From Saxidomus purpurata (taxonomy: Eukaryota > Mollusca > Bivalvia > Venerida > Veneridae), in NCBI GenBank assembly GCA_022818135.1, contig JAFMSR010000009.1, positions 17,072,077 through 17,136,076 on the forward strand: a stretch of DNA of 64,000 nucleotides, in the 5' to 3' direction. The notes beneath the pieces are model-generated. The model ran no database searches. It was not told the origin of the DNA and saw only the letters and a list, made by a program, of their open reading frames with translations. The position numbers were made by a program, and so were the translations under genes. Positions within the stretch are counted from its first letter, which is position 1, and every line of letters begins with the position of its first letter. This document shows positions 46,327 through 58,479 of this stretch, one piece after another.

Positions 46327-47100
46327 ATGGAATTATTACGCTGTGAATACTTACACGTATGTTATTTATGGTACATCATTATATCTGTTGCTACCTGTGC
46401 ACCACTGACGGACGGTGATGGCGTTGAACAAGAAGATTTGAATGGTGAAATGTTAGTTAAGCTTGGAGAAAAACTGAAGTTACCTAGATTACAACTTCTT
46501 GGTAGGACTATCGAAAATTTAGAGAAAAAGCTTGAAGAAAAAATTTGCGACCTTCATCATTGCACGGCATGGACACAATGGCAGGGTTGTGACGCAAGAC
46601 CAGGTCAGTTTGGCTCTAAATTCCGAACCCGTCAATGCGGGGTGAATTCAACCACTTGTGAGTTGGACACTAATAGTAGAATAGAGAAAGAGTCTAGCAT
46701 CTGTATCGGATTTTGTCCAAAAGAGTATAATGTGACAAAGAACGGTTATTGTATGAAATTGTATGCTGATCAAGGTCGGACTCGTGATGCTGCTGAACAG
46801 CAATGCAAGAAGGATGGTGGCCATCTAATTAACATAGATTCCGAGGTTAAGTATGGTGATGTTAAGAGTCTGCTACAAGGTTTTAATAATGGTGTGTGGG
46901 TAGATGGACGTAGGAAGGATGTCAATTCACCGTGGGAGTTCACGTATGGTTCGCAGAATAGTTACTTTAAATGGAGATCTGGTCAGCCAAGCAATGGATC
47001 CAGTGAGCTTTGTTTATATGTTTATCTGACAAGTGGCAATGGGTTAATGAGAGACGGTAGTTGTTCAAGTGGATTCTATGCTATCTGCGAAATAAACTAA
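46327..47100 (+). CDS. CTL3: secreted TSP1-like + C-type lectin domain protein, 257 aa
   Basis: Intronless ORF from ATG in AACATGG to TAA in ATAAACTAACC. Same domain order as CTL1. The lectin domain has GFNNGVW in the first variable loop, GQPSNGSSELC at the sugar-site strand, then YVYLTSGNGLMRDGSCSS and YAICEIN, the beta-type tail shared with CTL1. MRDG replaces the WND motif. Upstream flank type is shared with CTL4, downstream flank type with CTL1. An ATTAAA sits 47 nt after the stop, and the older AATAAA is 1.3 kb away at 48438. By my count CTL3 and CTL4 differ at about 15 of 184 N-terminal positions but about 23 of 74 C-terminal ones. Probable role: secreted recognition lectin. Confidence 0.9.
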   Translation: MELLRCEYLHVCYLWYIIISVATCAPLTDGDGVEQEDLNGEMLVKLGEKLKLPRLQLLGRTIENLEKKLEEKICDLHHCTAWTQWQGCDARPGQFGSKFRTRQCGVNSTTCELDTNSRIEKESSICIGFCPKEYNVTKNGYCMKLYADQGRTRDAAEQQCKKDGGHLINIDSEVKYGDVKSLLQGFNNGVWVDGRRKDVNSPWEFTYGSQNSYFKWRSGQPSNGSSELCLYVYLTSGNGLMRDGSCSSGFYAICEIN

Positions 47101-48445
47101 CCTTCGGCATATTGACTGGCACGTGTTGGTCAACTAAACAAATGTAATTAAATATAGATCAAGTATCAAGTTCTATCACAAACCGTATCGAAAACATGAC
47201 GATATCAAACGACTTGAGTTGAATTCTTACCTTTTGAGATATTGACATTTTGAGATCAGAAACAAGACGTTTTGAGAGTACGTGTCATAGGTAGAAATGT
47301 ACCCTCGTCATAAAAACTGTCATTATATCGGATTCTGGTTCTCCAAGCAATGGATCCAATGAGCTTTCTTTATCTGTCGTGTTTCTGTGTGGCTGTAAAT
47401 AACATTTCATGTACAAGCGCTACTTTTTGTATGTAACAAAAAATGATTATAGATGTATGAAATGTTTTCCTTTATGTAATGTTATTACTTGGTTGTGTGC
47501 TTGCGCTCTAAAAGGCAAATTCTTCAAATGTTGTTTTTGAAACTGATATTACATTTTGTATTTGAACAAAAAAAAGAATCTTGTTGAAGTATATTAAAAA
47601 GGGCTTGACCCGATATGTATGCAACTGCGCCTGTTTTTCATTGAAATTGTTCGACATTCTGTGAAAATATTACATTGATAGACATCTTATAGCATTTACC
47701 ATGTTGTCGGAACGTCAGGAACGTCAGTCATGTACAGTGTGACGCCATGCGTGGCGTCATTAAATCACAGAAAGTCGAAAACATCAAGGATATAGACAAA
47801 ATCGGCATCTCAATCGGTGTTTCTCTACGTCGCCCGCGACGACATTTACATAAGCATTTTGGACGAGCCGTGGAAAAGCTTTCGTTTGTTCTATAAAATA
47901 TATAACATCTGCAGTAAGTTCCTCGGCATTCATACTCTCAAACGCAGGAGATTATAGAGAGTGTATCATTTGCACAACCCTTTTTGACGTCCAATCGGAG
48001 CATACGTAATATAAACGTCGGATTTGTGTATTTATGTATGCTAAAAATGTTTAAATTATTATTATTTTGACGGCAAAAACCTGTGTTCTTCAGGGTTTTT
48101 TTTCTACGGTGGAAACATTTCGATACCGTTAATATGAGCTTCTTGTCGGAAAACTGTTTCAGTTCTCTTAGACTACTTGCTTTGTTTATATGTTTATTTG
48201 TCTAGATGTGCTAATGGACGAGTATACTTGTTCAGCTTCTTTTTACTCTTTATGTGAAATACCTGAGTAAACTGAGTACGCATATGCGTTTCGGATGGTT
48301 GACAGGTGATAAGAAAGTAATACAAAATGAAATTCAATTAAATTTAATATTTGTTTTGTTGCTGGTTAAGTGTACTTTAGTTACAACTCACCTATTGAAA
48401 GTAATTCTCGAAAGACGAAGATCAAACCGTATGATTGAATAAATG
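47101..48445 (+). other. CTL3 3' flank, beta type
   Basis: Counterpart of 16507-17848, with the same landmarks (GGGCTTGACCCGATATGTAT, GCGTGGCGTCATTAAATCAC) and the displaced alpha tail. The exon-like segment corresponding to 17149-17302 lies at ~47773-47915, with an 11-bp deletion that breaks its frame. AATAAA at 48438-48443. Confidence 0.7.
47326..48270 (+). pseudogene. displaced alpha-type lectin tail downstream of CTL3
   Basis: 47326-47399 matches the SPSNGSNELS region of the lectin domain, with the diagnostic cysteine codon changed, then runs to a stop. 48186-48270 matches the end of CTL2/CTL4 through the stop codon. Within it, 48214-48270 is still open as MDEYTCSASFYSLCEIPE and stop, so this last stretch has no frame damage, unlike its CTL1 counterpart. 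TTTATTTGTCTAG just before it resembles a splice acceptor. I consider it a relic, but an alternative terminal exon cannot be excluded from sequence alone. Confidence 0.7.
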
Positions 48446-48900
48446 TGAGCTCTTATTAGAAAGATGAATAATGCAACATTTTATTAATCAAAGCACTGAA
48501 AGTGCTAACAGCAAGAAGCTAACTGTAAAATTGAGCAGAAGAGTGATCCTTCGTGTCAATATTTCGCTAACAGTACTCAATTTTGGTTACTATTCGTTTA
48601 TTTCAATCACAGACCTACAGTTAATAACACATCAATTTGTTGCTGTTTTTAATTATTTCAAAATCCCTGAAGGTATAACATAGTTATACTTGAGACTTGT
48701 GGACGAAGTAAAATGCAGTGCTTTTAGTTTGTATGTAACCAGCTGTGTTTACAAACGTATGACACATCCTTCAGGAATACGTAGCACTACCTACTCAGCA
48801 CTTTACATGAAATCCTCTATCATTTATGTTTCCGTAATGGGCATGTGCTAACATCATAAAACATATAAAACAGTCCATATTTCATAATGATGTCCAAACA

Positions 48901-49090
48901 GATCCGCCTACGTGGTCGAGTGGTTAGTTACTGACTTGAAATCACTATAACTTACGACCATGTCTCTTTATGTAAGGAAGTTGACAGTTTCTTGCGGACA
49001 ATCGGAGTCTAGTACTGGTTCTTTCTATGACGATGTTAGGTAAATGCCCGCCGTGAAACTGGAAGTGTACGTTACACTCCTAACACAACA
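48901..49090 (+). mobile_element. tRNA-derived SINE copy
   Basis: Paralogue of 18256-18455 with the same insertion context (GATGTCCAAACAGATCCGCC). Head GTGGTCGAGTGGTTAGTTAC; body CCATGTCTCTTTATGTAAGG. Confidence 0.75.
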
Positions 49091-49334
49091 ATGTCCGACC
49101 AGATTATAAAAGCAAATGCAGCATTTTATCTTTATTGCACGTCATGGCAACTACATTTTCAGTTTCAATCACTGTTTGTTAAGTTAATAAAAAAGGTATA
49201 CATGTGTTAATAAAATTATATTTCACCTTCTTCATACGGACACTTTTGACAGGCATTTACATGTAGAGAGATGTCTACACGTATGTATGGCGCCAACCCA
49301 CCAACTTCACATCTCCACCATCTAGTACACCACC

Positions 49335-49615
49335 TCACCACCTCATTTGAAAAATGCGTGCGCATTTATCGGTGAGACTTTCGACAATGATCTCTCGATC
49401 TCTGTGTACATGCACTAACCCTAGCCCGGACATCCTGTCAGTGGACATGGTTGATCTAAGATATGTTTTGAGTAATCGCATACTTCTAAACGATCTTTCA
49501 GCGGACGCAGTGGAGACGGGAATTGCCAGAAGAACGTGAAAACAGGTGGTCACGTTTGGATAGAGATCTGCATGAATGCCTGCTAACATGTCGGCAATGG
49601 TTGACGGCGGATTGT
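49335..49615 (-). pseudogene. hAT transposase C-terminal dimerisation domain, relic
   Basis: The minus-strand frame runs DNPPSTIADMLAGIHADLYP, then FHVLLAIPVSTASAERSFRS, then MRLLKTYLRSTMSTDRMSGL and VHVHRDREI, with no internal stop. AERSF is the more typical hAT form than the AVRSF of the CTL1-unit copy. Only the C-terminal part exists; the DDE catalytic domain is absent. It was present before the CTL1/CTL3 units duplicated. Confidence 0.82.
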
Positions 49616-49994
49616 CCTCTTACTTTCTAAGCGCGATGTATCGACTACAATTCAAAACTGATAAACTTATCTCGTTTTGACTGTTTACCGATGTTTATAG
49701 TAAATGATGTTATCTAAAATCACAAAAAGCTCATACGAACACAAAGTGCTTAACATGGGATAACCTACTCCGATTTGGTATGATGTCTAGCATTCGTCGT
49801 AAATGTCCGCTATCAATTGTAGTCGGTACATCGCGTTACGTGAAAGCAATGCAATAACTTTATAGTGAACTGATTTAATTAAGTCCGATTGTGATACAGC
49901 TGAAAGCTGATATAAATGCTGATAAAAATGTCAGTTAGTCCGTTTCCTGGGTAGAAACAGGCACTGATCCGAATTTTAATATAGTGTAAGGAAG

Positions 49995-50067
49995 TATTCC
50001 TGATGGGACTTGAACTCACAACCTATTAGATGTGAGATGGACTCCGTAACCACAAGACCATGGAATA
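49995..50067 (-). repeat. tRNA-like sequence, paralogue of 19365-19437
   Basis: TATTCC/GGAATA tips and B-box side GGGACTTGAACTCAC are kept; the A-box side is changed (CCACAAGACCATGG). More decayed than the first copy. Confidence 0.45.
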
Positions 50068-50280
50068 ATGCATGTTGTTAATTACAACACACCAAATTGT
50101 TAAATAAACAATTGTCGCATGACTTATTTAGTTATCAGATATTATATTATTTTCTAATTTACTTTATACGAGCAATTTTAAATTCCATTTAAATAATTTT
50201 TAACAAAATGCTCTTTGCTGTAGTAGCTTTTATACCTGGCTGCTATCAATAAAGTGTTTAAACCACATGGACAAGCATCG

Positions 50281-50335
50281 ATAGCTTAGCCTTTAGAGCG
50301 TTACATGTGAGGTCGTGAGTTCAAATCCCGACTAC
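50281..50335 (+). repeat. tRNA-like A/B-box pair, paralogue of 19568-19622
   Basis: ATAGCTTAGCCTTTAGAGCG and GTGAGTTCAAATCCCGACTA: a good B-box. No complete cloverleaf was found, so it is probably a SINE head. Confidence 0.45.
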
Positions 50336-50469
50336 ACTATACCGAAAGACGTAATCAATTCGTCAAGGCAGTATCAAACCATCATGCAGCCAATGTGAGC
50401 GGCATCTAAGAAAATAAACCGGACAACCCTAGAAGTAAAACAAATAATCGAAAAACAAGCATGGCTTGT

Positions 50470-52339
50470 ACTACAATTTAAAAGGTCTCTGCAAAATAAA
50501 AGCAAAGTAGGCAGCATTTGTATGATTAAAGTTCACGAGTTTTCTTTCAATCTTTCCTACTATACTATCAGGTGCAATTGAATGGCTAGATAAATCAATA
50601 TCCAAAGTTTAGCTTGTCGTACAGATTGTAAGGTGAACGATTTTTCAGACACAGGTTTTAAAATAAAATGCTCTATTTGTTTTACCAAAACTGTGTAAAA
50701 CATAAAATGAAAATCCTGTTGAAATTCTACAATCCATGAACTTTTTTCTCTGTAATTGTTCAACTCATTTTGGCTGAAAAGTTGTAAACGCTGTAATTCG
50801 AGACGCGCTATCAAAGAAAGGTTATTCACATTGCACACGATAAAAATACATTTCTGATTGAGCGCATATTCTAATATTATAAGATACATTTCGATCGACA
50901 GCTTAAGAACGCATTTTCTTTAACACCCACATAAATGTCTATATAGACTCTAGGCGTAACATCATACCCTATCAGGAGTGAGTCTATAACTTCGCTCACA
51001 GTCAGATATAATAAACTAATAATAAATTACATATAATACTTATACCTGCTTTTGAATGTGAATTGGTGGACAGTGTCCCACTTGGAGGTTAGCAGACTCA
51101 TGTCATTGTTGTCTGCAAGTCCAAATTTGACGACAAAAACGTGTAAGGAGGAACAAAATCAATGCTTGCAGACGCCATATTAATTTAGTTACAAAACAAG
51201 GGAAGCCTATCAAGCAATCGCATGAAAACTATAAAGGGATGCCCAACCACATTGACAAATTACTTTAAATTATCTAAATTTTAAATCTTGATCATTTTGA
51301 CATTAACAGAACTCTGGATTGTTTTTAAATCTGTTAGACCTAACACTAGTGAAGCGTCATTTTAATGCATTTTTGGCGTTTACAAAATGTTCGATTGTTC
51401 AAACCAATTGCACGCACGTACGTACGTGCGCATGACCAGGAACGCCCCTCTGTCACACCGGGTCGGTCATTTTGTGCACAATTGGGCATGGTTTGAACTT
51501 TACCCAGACGGCATAATCTGAACAAACTTAGTCGAGGACAACTAGATATTGCAAGTACACACCACGTTTTAAAGCTAAATGTTGACGACGAACGGCGACG
51601 GGCACGGGCTTATTATACTTGCTAAGCAGGAGTATGTTGTAATTGGATGAACTAACTTGGAATATTGTTATAATAGATCTTACTGCTCTTCGTCGTTGTT
51701 GCAGTTGAACGAGTTTAGCGTCCGTTTCAATCGTATTTGGTCATTTTACACAGGAGTGCAGTTTACTTAACCATCGTTCCTGCGAAGAACCAATACTACA
51801 CCCTTAACCTCTAAAAGAAACTGCCAACGTTACAACATAAAGAGACATGGTCGTTAGAAGGGCTCGAACCCAAGACCCTAAATCTATGAGAGGCTAAATT
51901 TGTTTCTAAACAGTAACTCTAACCACTCGGCCACGGAGGCGGACTGACTAGCTGCTCTACATTATACCTTTACTGATTCAAAGGGATTTTATATAAAGAC
52001 CTTTGCAAACAGTCTAAAGTATCACACAATTTACAATACAATGCACCATTCCGTGATTATTAGTTAGTACTTATGCCAAACAACGGATCTATTTTCAGCG
52101 ATATCTTGACTTAATCGGTAGGGTGTACATTTCATGTTATTAAAACGAAATAAATTTATGTAGTTCTAACTCACATTTATGAAGTAATATTACCCTTCAA
52201 AATTTCCATCTTGAGTTATGGCCAAGAACGATGCTGAAAGCATAGTAAATACTTTGAAAACATGTAAATAATGATTTGAGTTAATTCTCTTTTTGAAAGA
52301 TATCAATTAAATATACATTTACCTATCACAAAGGGTTGA
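50470..52339. repeat. array segment S6, copy D
   Basis: Nearly identical to 23655-25330 for its first ~1.67 kb, then less so. Contains the SINE at 51704-51955 and the ACGT palindrome near 51411. The left border keeps ~150 bp absent from copy A (CCGGACAACCCTAGAAGTAA). No gene. Confidence 0.8.
51704..51955 (-). mobile_element. tRNA-derived SINE copy, full head
   Basis: Paralogue of 24884-25134; GGCTCGAACCCAAGACCC and ACCACTCGGCCACGGAGGCG mark B- and A-box sides on this strand. Confidence 0.8.
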
Positions 52340-52713
52340 TGTCTCAATGTTTGGCTAGGATCGTCAAAAACCATTTTACTGACTTTCTCTTATATATTCA
52401 GTGGGAATAAAACTGATACAGAATCATATATATGTATTGTTACTTTTCAAGCAGTATAAATCGGTAACTAATATCTGTCTGAAATTATGACGTTCACTTT
52501 GAAGTGTAATATCACTTTGAAGCGAAATATCACTTTTAATAGTGTTCACAAGATTCCGGTAAATTTTGTTAACAGTTACATAAATACGAACACGGACACT
52601 ATTTCTGCTTTTAATAAAGTATTCTATATTTTATGAAAATGTAGTTTGCTCTTTATGTATCCCTGTATTTCCTTCCTGTTGAGTTTGGTTAACCATTATC
52701 ATATAGGAGGCTG

Positions 52714-52920
52714 TACGCCGTTTCAACCATATTACATTTATTGTACATGTGTACAGTATCGTATCGTATCTCTCGTATGCAACTGCCAATTTTCTCATAT
52801 AAAAAGACGTGATCTGTAGCATAGCTCGAGCTTATGGCCCTTCATCCGTTAGAGCTTATTGTGGTTTCAAGTTATTTTTAGTGGTTATAACATTTCGACC
52901 ACGAGGTTATGTAGGAGGAT
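52714..52920 (-). mobile_element. tRNA-derived SINE copy, degraded
   Basis: Same position and orientation in the unit as 9778, 21428 and 25918, but with internal deletions around GTACAGTATCGTATCGTATC. Confidence 0.55.
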
Positions 52921-53150
52921 TGTTTTAATCAGTCTTTTATTCAAAACTCAGTGTAAATTTTGAACTTTGTGCACCTTACCCTGTCAAACCAAATTACTCA
53001 CTTAAGGAACGAAATAGTTCGTAGCTTTAATTCATTGAAATAGCAGCCTATGAGAGAGAGCGAGAACAATATATTTGCGTAAATAGTCCGGAATATTTAA
53101 AGTCTTTTACCAAGTATTTCCGTGTAAACATTAAATATCATTATAAACTA

Positions 53151-53324
53151 CAGTATAACCACTCTAAAACAACACCAAAGGGAACATCAATTTTTGTTGT
53201 TGTGGAGAGGTTATTGCTCTACGGAGGTTAATTTGTTCAGATTTTACTACTTCATGAAATAAAACATCTGTCTTTGTAGAGAGGTGTTTGTTCTTCGGAT
53301 GTGTTGTTTAGAGAGGTTGGACTG
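53151..53324. mobile_element. 174-bp TA-flanked MITE, pogo/Tigger-like ends
   Basis: The left end CAGTATAACCACTCTAAAAC and the right end read backwards, CAGTCCAACCTCTCTAAACA, are inverted repeats, with TA on both sides (53149-53150 and 53325-53326). Copies A and B read CAT(T/C)ATAAACAATCGGGAAA through this point with no insert, so the element entered copy D after duplication. The end sequence resembles pogo/Tigger elements. Confidence 0.85.
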
Positions 53325-54850
53325 TATTGGAAAATCGTATTACACTATGGAAAGGTACTTTTAAATTGTTAATTACAAAATCAGTAGTTTTTGGAGGGAC
53401 TATTAACGAATTATTCCTGAAATTGCCAACGCATCTTTTTTCAAAAGTGCTCATATCTTTACATCGCCTAGACGCTTTCAATTTCAAAGAACGGTTATTT
53501 CCTATGCTTAAGTCCGTTTTATAATCCGGTATTTATATTCAGTCTTTTTAATAATGAAAAGCCCTGTAAGCTCTTAAAAATCAAATTCTTGAGAACCCTG
53601 CAAATTTGTAAGGTATGAAATGTTTAGTTTTGTAATTACGCCGTGTGCTTGGATAAAACTGCACCCCAGAAGTGTTGTGTGTACTCTGCACCCAACGTGC
53701 CCGAAAAGTCATGGTGCCACTTGAGGGAGTATGTCCGTTCGTCCTTCTTCGTTTCCGCTTAATGACTTGAGATCCATATGACCTATATTCGTCAAACTTC
53801 ATATAATGATTGTTCTTACTGAGCAGATGGTCCCTATTGCTTTTGGGTAAAAATAACCCATACCATGTTGTAAGCAAATGCTTTCGCCTTTTACACCAGT
53901 GTAGATCATGATCAACCTGCAGTATTTGTGCAGTCTCTTCGTGATATATGCTGTTCAGTCAATGAGCACCGTTTTAAACAACTTAATATACTTTCTACAT
54001 ACAACGAAATACGTACATGTGTACATGACCAGGGTATAGTTTAATGCCTTAAGATACTTCTTTGTTGTTTTTGATGTGTCACTGTGAACAATGTGAAAGA
54101 TGAATCAATAGTATAAACAAAGGTCAGTTGGTCAGAAATATACAGGTATCCAAAAAGAAGCAAAATAACATAAAACGTTTAACTTAACATTTCTGAGCGG
54201 TTTTCTTAGCGAACATTTTTGTTTCTTTCTGGCTTGGAATTTTACAAATTGTTCAAATATTACTGACAATTGGTATAGAAACAACATATTCAATGCTTCT
54301 AACTGTACAATCCTTAATTTTCAGAGAAGCTGTATGAAAACAGGCCTGGTTTTTGCATAATCTGTTAGTTTTCAGCTGCCAGTAATAAAATCTCAGTTTT
54401 ACGTCAATCATTATCTGTATTCCAGCATTCATGCGATAAAAATTGATAAAAAAGAGAACGATATGCGTTTATTGCTTTTTATACGGTTTCAGTGTTTTGC
54501 ACATTTTGAAAAAAAGATCTTTGGCTGATTAGCAATGTCTTGTATTGAGTAAATTATATACTGTTATTATAAACACGTTGATATTCTTACAATATTGGTG
54601 TTCAACGTATGCAACTTTTACATAAGATAGTCAGTTTTTAAGATTAAGATGTCGTATTATAACATGGTATTTCTCGAGTTATACGTTCTGAACTCTTGAA
54701 GAAAAAAAGTGTAAAAAAGTTTTGCCTAATTTTATCATGTCGTATTTTATCATTGCCTTTTGTTTTTGTTTAGCCACTTCTTTTTCGTACTTATGCAGTC
54801 CTTTCTTTCATCTTTTTAAGTTGCCCAGAATTCATGACACAATTAAGATG

Positions 54851-55579
54851 ACGAGAAAAGCGCGTATCATATCGAAATATTAGTCTAAATAACTCATATA
54901 AAGTAGTGAAATATGCGAAAATTAACATAGCATAATGACATTTTAAAAACCGCTCAGGTCTTGGTCTACACGTACCTGTGCGGACATGGCACGTGATTGC
55001 AATCGGCCAATTAGGATTAAGTATTTATAATAGGTATAAGATATTATCTGTTATACTAGTACATTGTATATGCTTTACAAGCCTTGAAGATGTGCAAGAC
55101 GTACAGAAAATGCATACATTAAATTCATTTGCAAAGCATAGCCTCTTGTTGAATGGAATTACAGGCACAACATATAGTGTAATTCCATGCTTTTATCTTA
55201 AGACCAATAACAATTTATCTTTTGGTGCCAAAACATACCATATAAACAGTTCTGAACGGTTTTTACTTTCACTTCCTCATGAAACTCATGAGAAAAACAC
55301 AATTAATTTAAACGGTAAAAGATTATCATTTATTCTTAAAGGTCCAATACTAACCAAAGCCAAAATTCAAATATACTTTAAAAAACACAGAAATAAGTTA
55401 TTTTTAATAAAAAATGAAAGTTGGTATGTAGAAATTCTAAATAAACCACAGTACATGTACCATTATTTTTCTATGCATTATGAACAAAGTTAAAAAGACC
55501 TGGGTAGTCATTTTGTCGATTCACTGAGATTTCAACATAATACACACTTTCTGTAAATTTTAACCTGCCAATCTTCATT
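54851..55579. repeat. array segment S2, copy D, and junction to S7
   Basis: Matches S2 copy C to ~55270 and keeps the empty site for the 1.1-kb insertion (GGTTTTTACTTTCACTTCC at ~55258). A 171-codon open frame crosses it, but the paralogous sequences at ~13480 and ~28090 do not keep it, so I do not call a gene. Confidence 0.6.
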
Positions 55580-58479
55580 ATTTAGTGTCTTGCATAAGGT
55601 AATATACATGCCATTGAAATAACTGTCATTTCATTATCGCTTAGTAATGGACCTTTAACAAAAGCGCTTTGTTTCATCTTTTTAAAGCCTTTGGTAACCA
55701 GAATCTTAATGTATATAATCAACAAAGCTTTTTCTTTTATCATTGTGGCGAAACTACTTATTTCAGCAGCAAAAATACTAAGGAACCCATTGGCATTTAC
55801 ACTTACTTCCATTATATTCGCCTTCAATACAAAACAGACCCTAAACTAGATATATAATTTACATGGTACTGTTTTAAGATAGAGTTCTATGTGAGAGTTG
55901 TAGTCCTATAAAACGGTGTAGGGTTAAAACCAATATCTCGCTACCTAATGCATCAAACACGGTGGGTAATAAAAACAAATTGTGTACTTCTGTGAGTTTA
56001 CAAATGGAATAAAGTGTATAAAATTCATATTCACAAACCTAGGGAGTACAGTGGACATATTCAAAATACACCTTTAATGATAACCTTTCATTCAAATTTA
56101 TACGTTTAACAACGTTCAAGTCTTTCATACACCTTGAATAGTAAAGTAAATCAAGACAAAATATCACGAATTGTGTTTAAGGCACTCTTGTGCATTTTAG
56201 TTCTATAGTCGTAACTTGATAAACATATATAATTAAAAAACCATTTTAGCTACATACATGTTTATATGCAAGTACATAGTGTGTATATTATATTTACATG
56301 AAAGGATATAAATATATGGGTCAAGTATAAGTATATACAAATTCATCCTAGTAAGTCCGCTATCTATACTTCGGTTTCGCATGATCGAACCTTTGTCATC
56401 TTTCTAAACAAATATATGATAAAAATCATGTGTAAATGGCCTAGAAAACAGTCACAATAATAAGCTAAAAGCTTAGTTTGAAGCTTCGTAAACAGTTTTT
56501 CTTCCTTTTGCTATAACTTTTTTTCTGCCAATAGGTGAACTATCAAGTATTTGGATCGACCAATGTTATCAGAATTATCATACAATTTCTTCATGTTAAA
56601 AAATGCATGCATTGTATGAAATGATTAAAGGAACCAATACACTACATTTGTATTATCAAAGCAGTATTTTTATCAGTTCATATTTCAAAGCAGATTCTCT
56701 CATAAATAGCGGGATTGATATCACATAGATATAGTTTGTTGCACACTGTAGATGTATTGCACTTCATAACAAGATAAATGTTCACTGATAGACGGTAAAC
56801 TGGATGGGGTTTGGTCAAATTTGGCACAAACAAAATCACAGTGATTTCCCCACTTGCATTGTTTGCACGAGACTAAAGACTTTAAGTAATAAAAACTGTC
56901 TGGTTCATTGTAATACGGCTTCAGCTGCTGGGTCTCGATTCCTTGGAACTACAACAGTACTGAAAGAACCAGTCTAGAAGGGATCAAACCGTATTTCATT
57001 TACAAGTCCATTCATTTTACCAGTCTATATTCAGAAAACCATAATATAAAACAAGACATAACAAAAGTTAATATCAAATTCTAAAATAATCGTTGTATAA
57101 TTGTTGTATTTTCCTTGTAATCAAAAACAGTTCCCCTATTTTAAACATCTTTCATCCAAACAGTATCCATGTTCAGTCACACGCATACATGTATACAAAT
57201 TTCCACTGAATCTGAAATAAATCAATAGTAAAGTTTAATTTTTCTTTACATCCGAATTATAAAACGCATACAACTGATAGTGTACTAAAATGTTCTGTCC
57301 CATACCGTACTTTGGGATTTTTTCGTCTCGACAAGTTTTCGCCGTCTTTACCCAAAACGTGGTGGGTTTATTTTGGTACGTGTAGTTTCCGACATCTAGA
57401 ATTGGTGACGAAAATTTGTCGAATTATTCAATTAAATCCAAATATTAATAATACGGACATTTTGGACATGAGTATCGTACAGGAGTTAGTCTAACGTACC
57501 TACAACGCTCATCAGTAGGATCGTAGGAGTTGTTCCTCTTTAACGGGACAGTCATAATGTCTTATACAACATATCCCTAGAAGTATTTATTTTACATACC
57601 CATCCATAGCGGTAGTAAAAACTTATCCCATTTGATTAGTTTCTGTTGGCAAAAGAGATAAGAGTTCATAGCCGACAACTTCAAGTCCTTTGTGACCTAA
57701 GAGTTCAATGCTTCAACAAATTACACTGCTCAATGCACTTAAAGTGATGTTACCCTTCAAAGTGACCGTCATAATTTTAAGAGATTTAACACTGATATGT
57801 ACTCATAGAAATGTAAATATTACTAAAGATATAGCTAAATCAAGATTCCGTGTAACAGTATTGTTTTCATCTTGCTTGACGATAATGATTTATGGCCATG
57901 TTATCATGAAAAGAACAACTTTTGCCTATTTACAAAGAAAAACATCAAACATCCTTACATTTGCACATGTTCCTCATCATGGAATCATGTTAACAAAACA
58001 TCAATGCATCATCAATATTTATGTTGGTTGTCTTCTTTTCAATTTCTTCTTCGTCAGGCTAATCAAGAGAAATAAAGAGATCGTATACGAAAATATAAGT
58101 GCGGGACCGTAAACATTTGCACCCAAAGAAAATAAGTATGCACTCGATTAAAAAATATTGCTGATAATATACATGAAAGCCAAATTCATTTTCTGATATA
58201 ATCTGTAGTGCTTTAAGCTGTGTTAATAAAACAATGTCTACAAAATTACTAAGCAGTGTTTAATATTTCTAGAAAACATTAAGTGCATGCAAAGAACCTG
58301 GAAATAGAATTTAAAGATTAAAAGAGGATGTAACTGAGAAGTGAGTGCTTCCATATATTTTGAAGATCGCAGTAAAATTCGAATATATCAACTGCTAGCA
58401 TTAAAACGCTATAAATAATCCATACTGACTTAGAAACGAAGCTAATTAATGAAAACTGGGTTTGTGAGTTCTGAGATGT

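Larger units (their letters stand above)
52340..54850. repeat. array segment S1, copy D
   Basis: Fourth S1 copy, with the SINE at 52714-52920 and a MITE at 53151-53324 not present in the others. Lacks ~230 bp after TTTTATTCAAAACT present in copies A-C. No gene. Confidence 0.75.

Noticed and set aside
54978..55493. 171-codon open frame, among the longest in the window outside the lectin and vWA exons
   Set aside because: It crosses duplicated segment S2; the paralogous copies near 13480 and 28090 do not keep the frame, and no motif is recognisable.
57708..58112. 134-codon frame partly shared with 39382-39711
   Set aside because: Shared because the segments are duplicates; many replacement differences, no known domain, no splice context.
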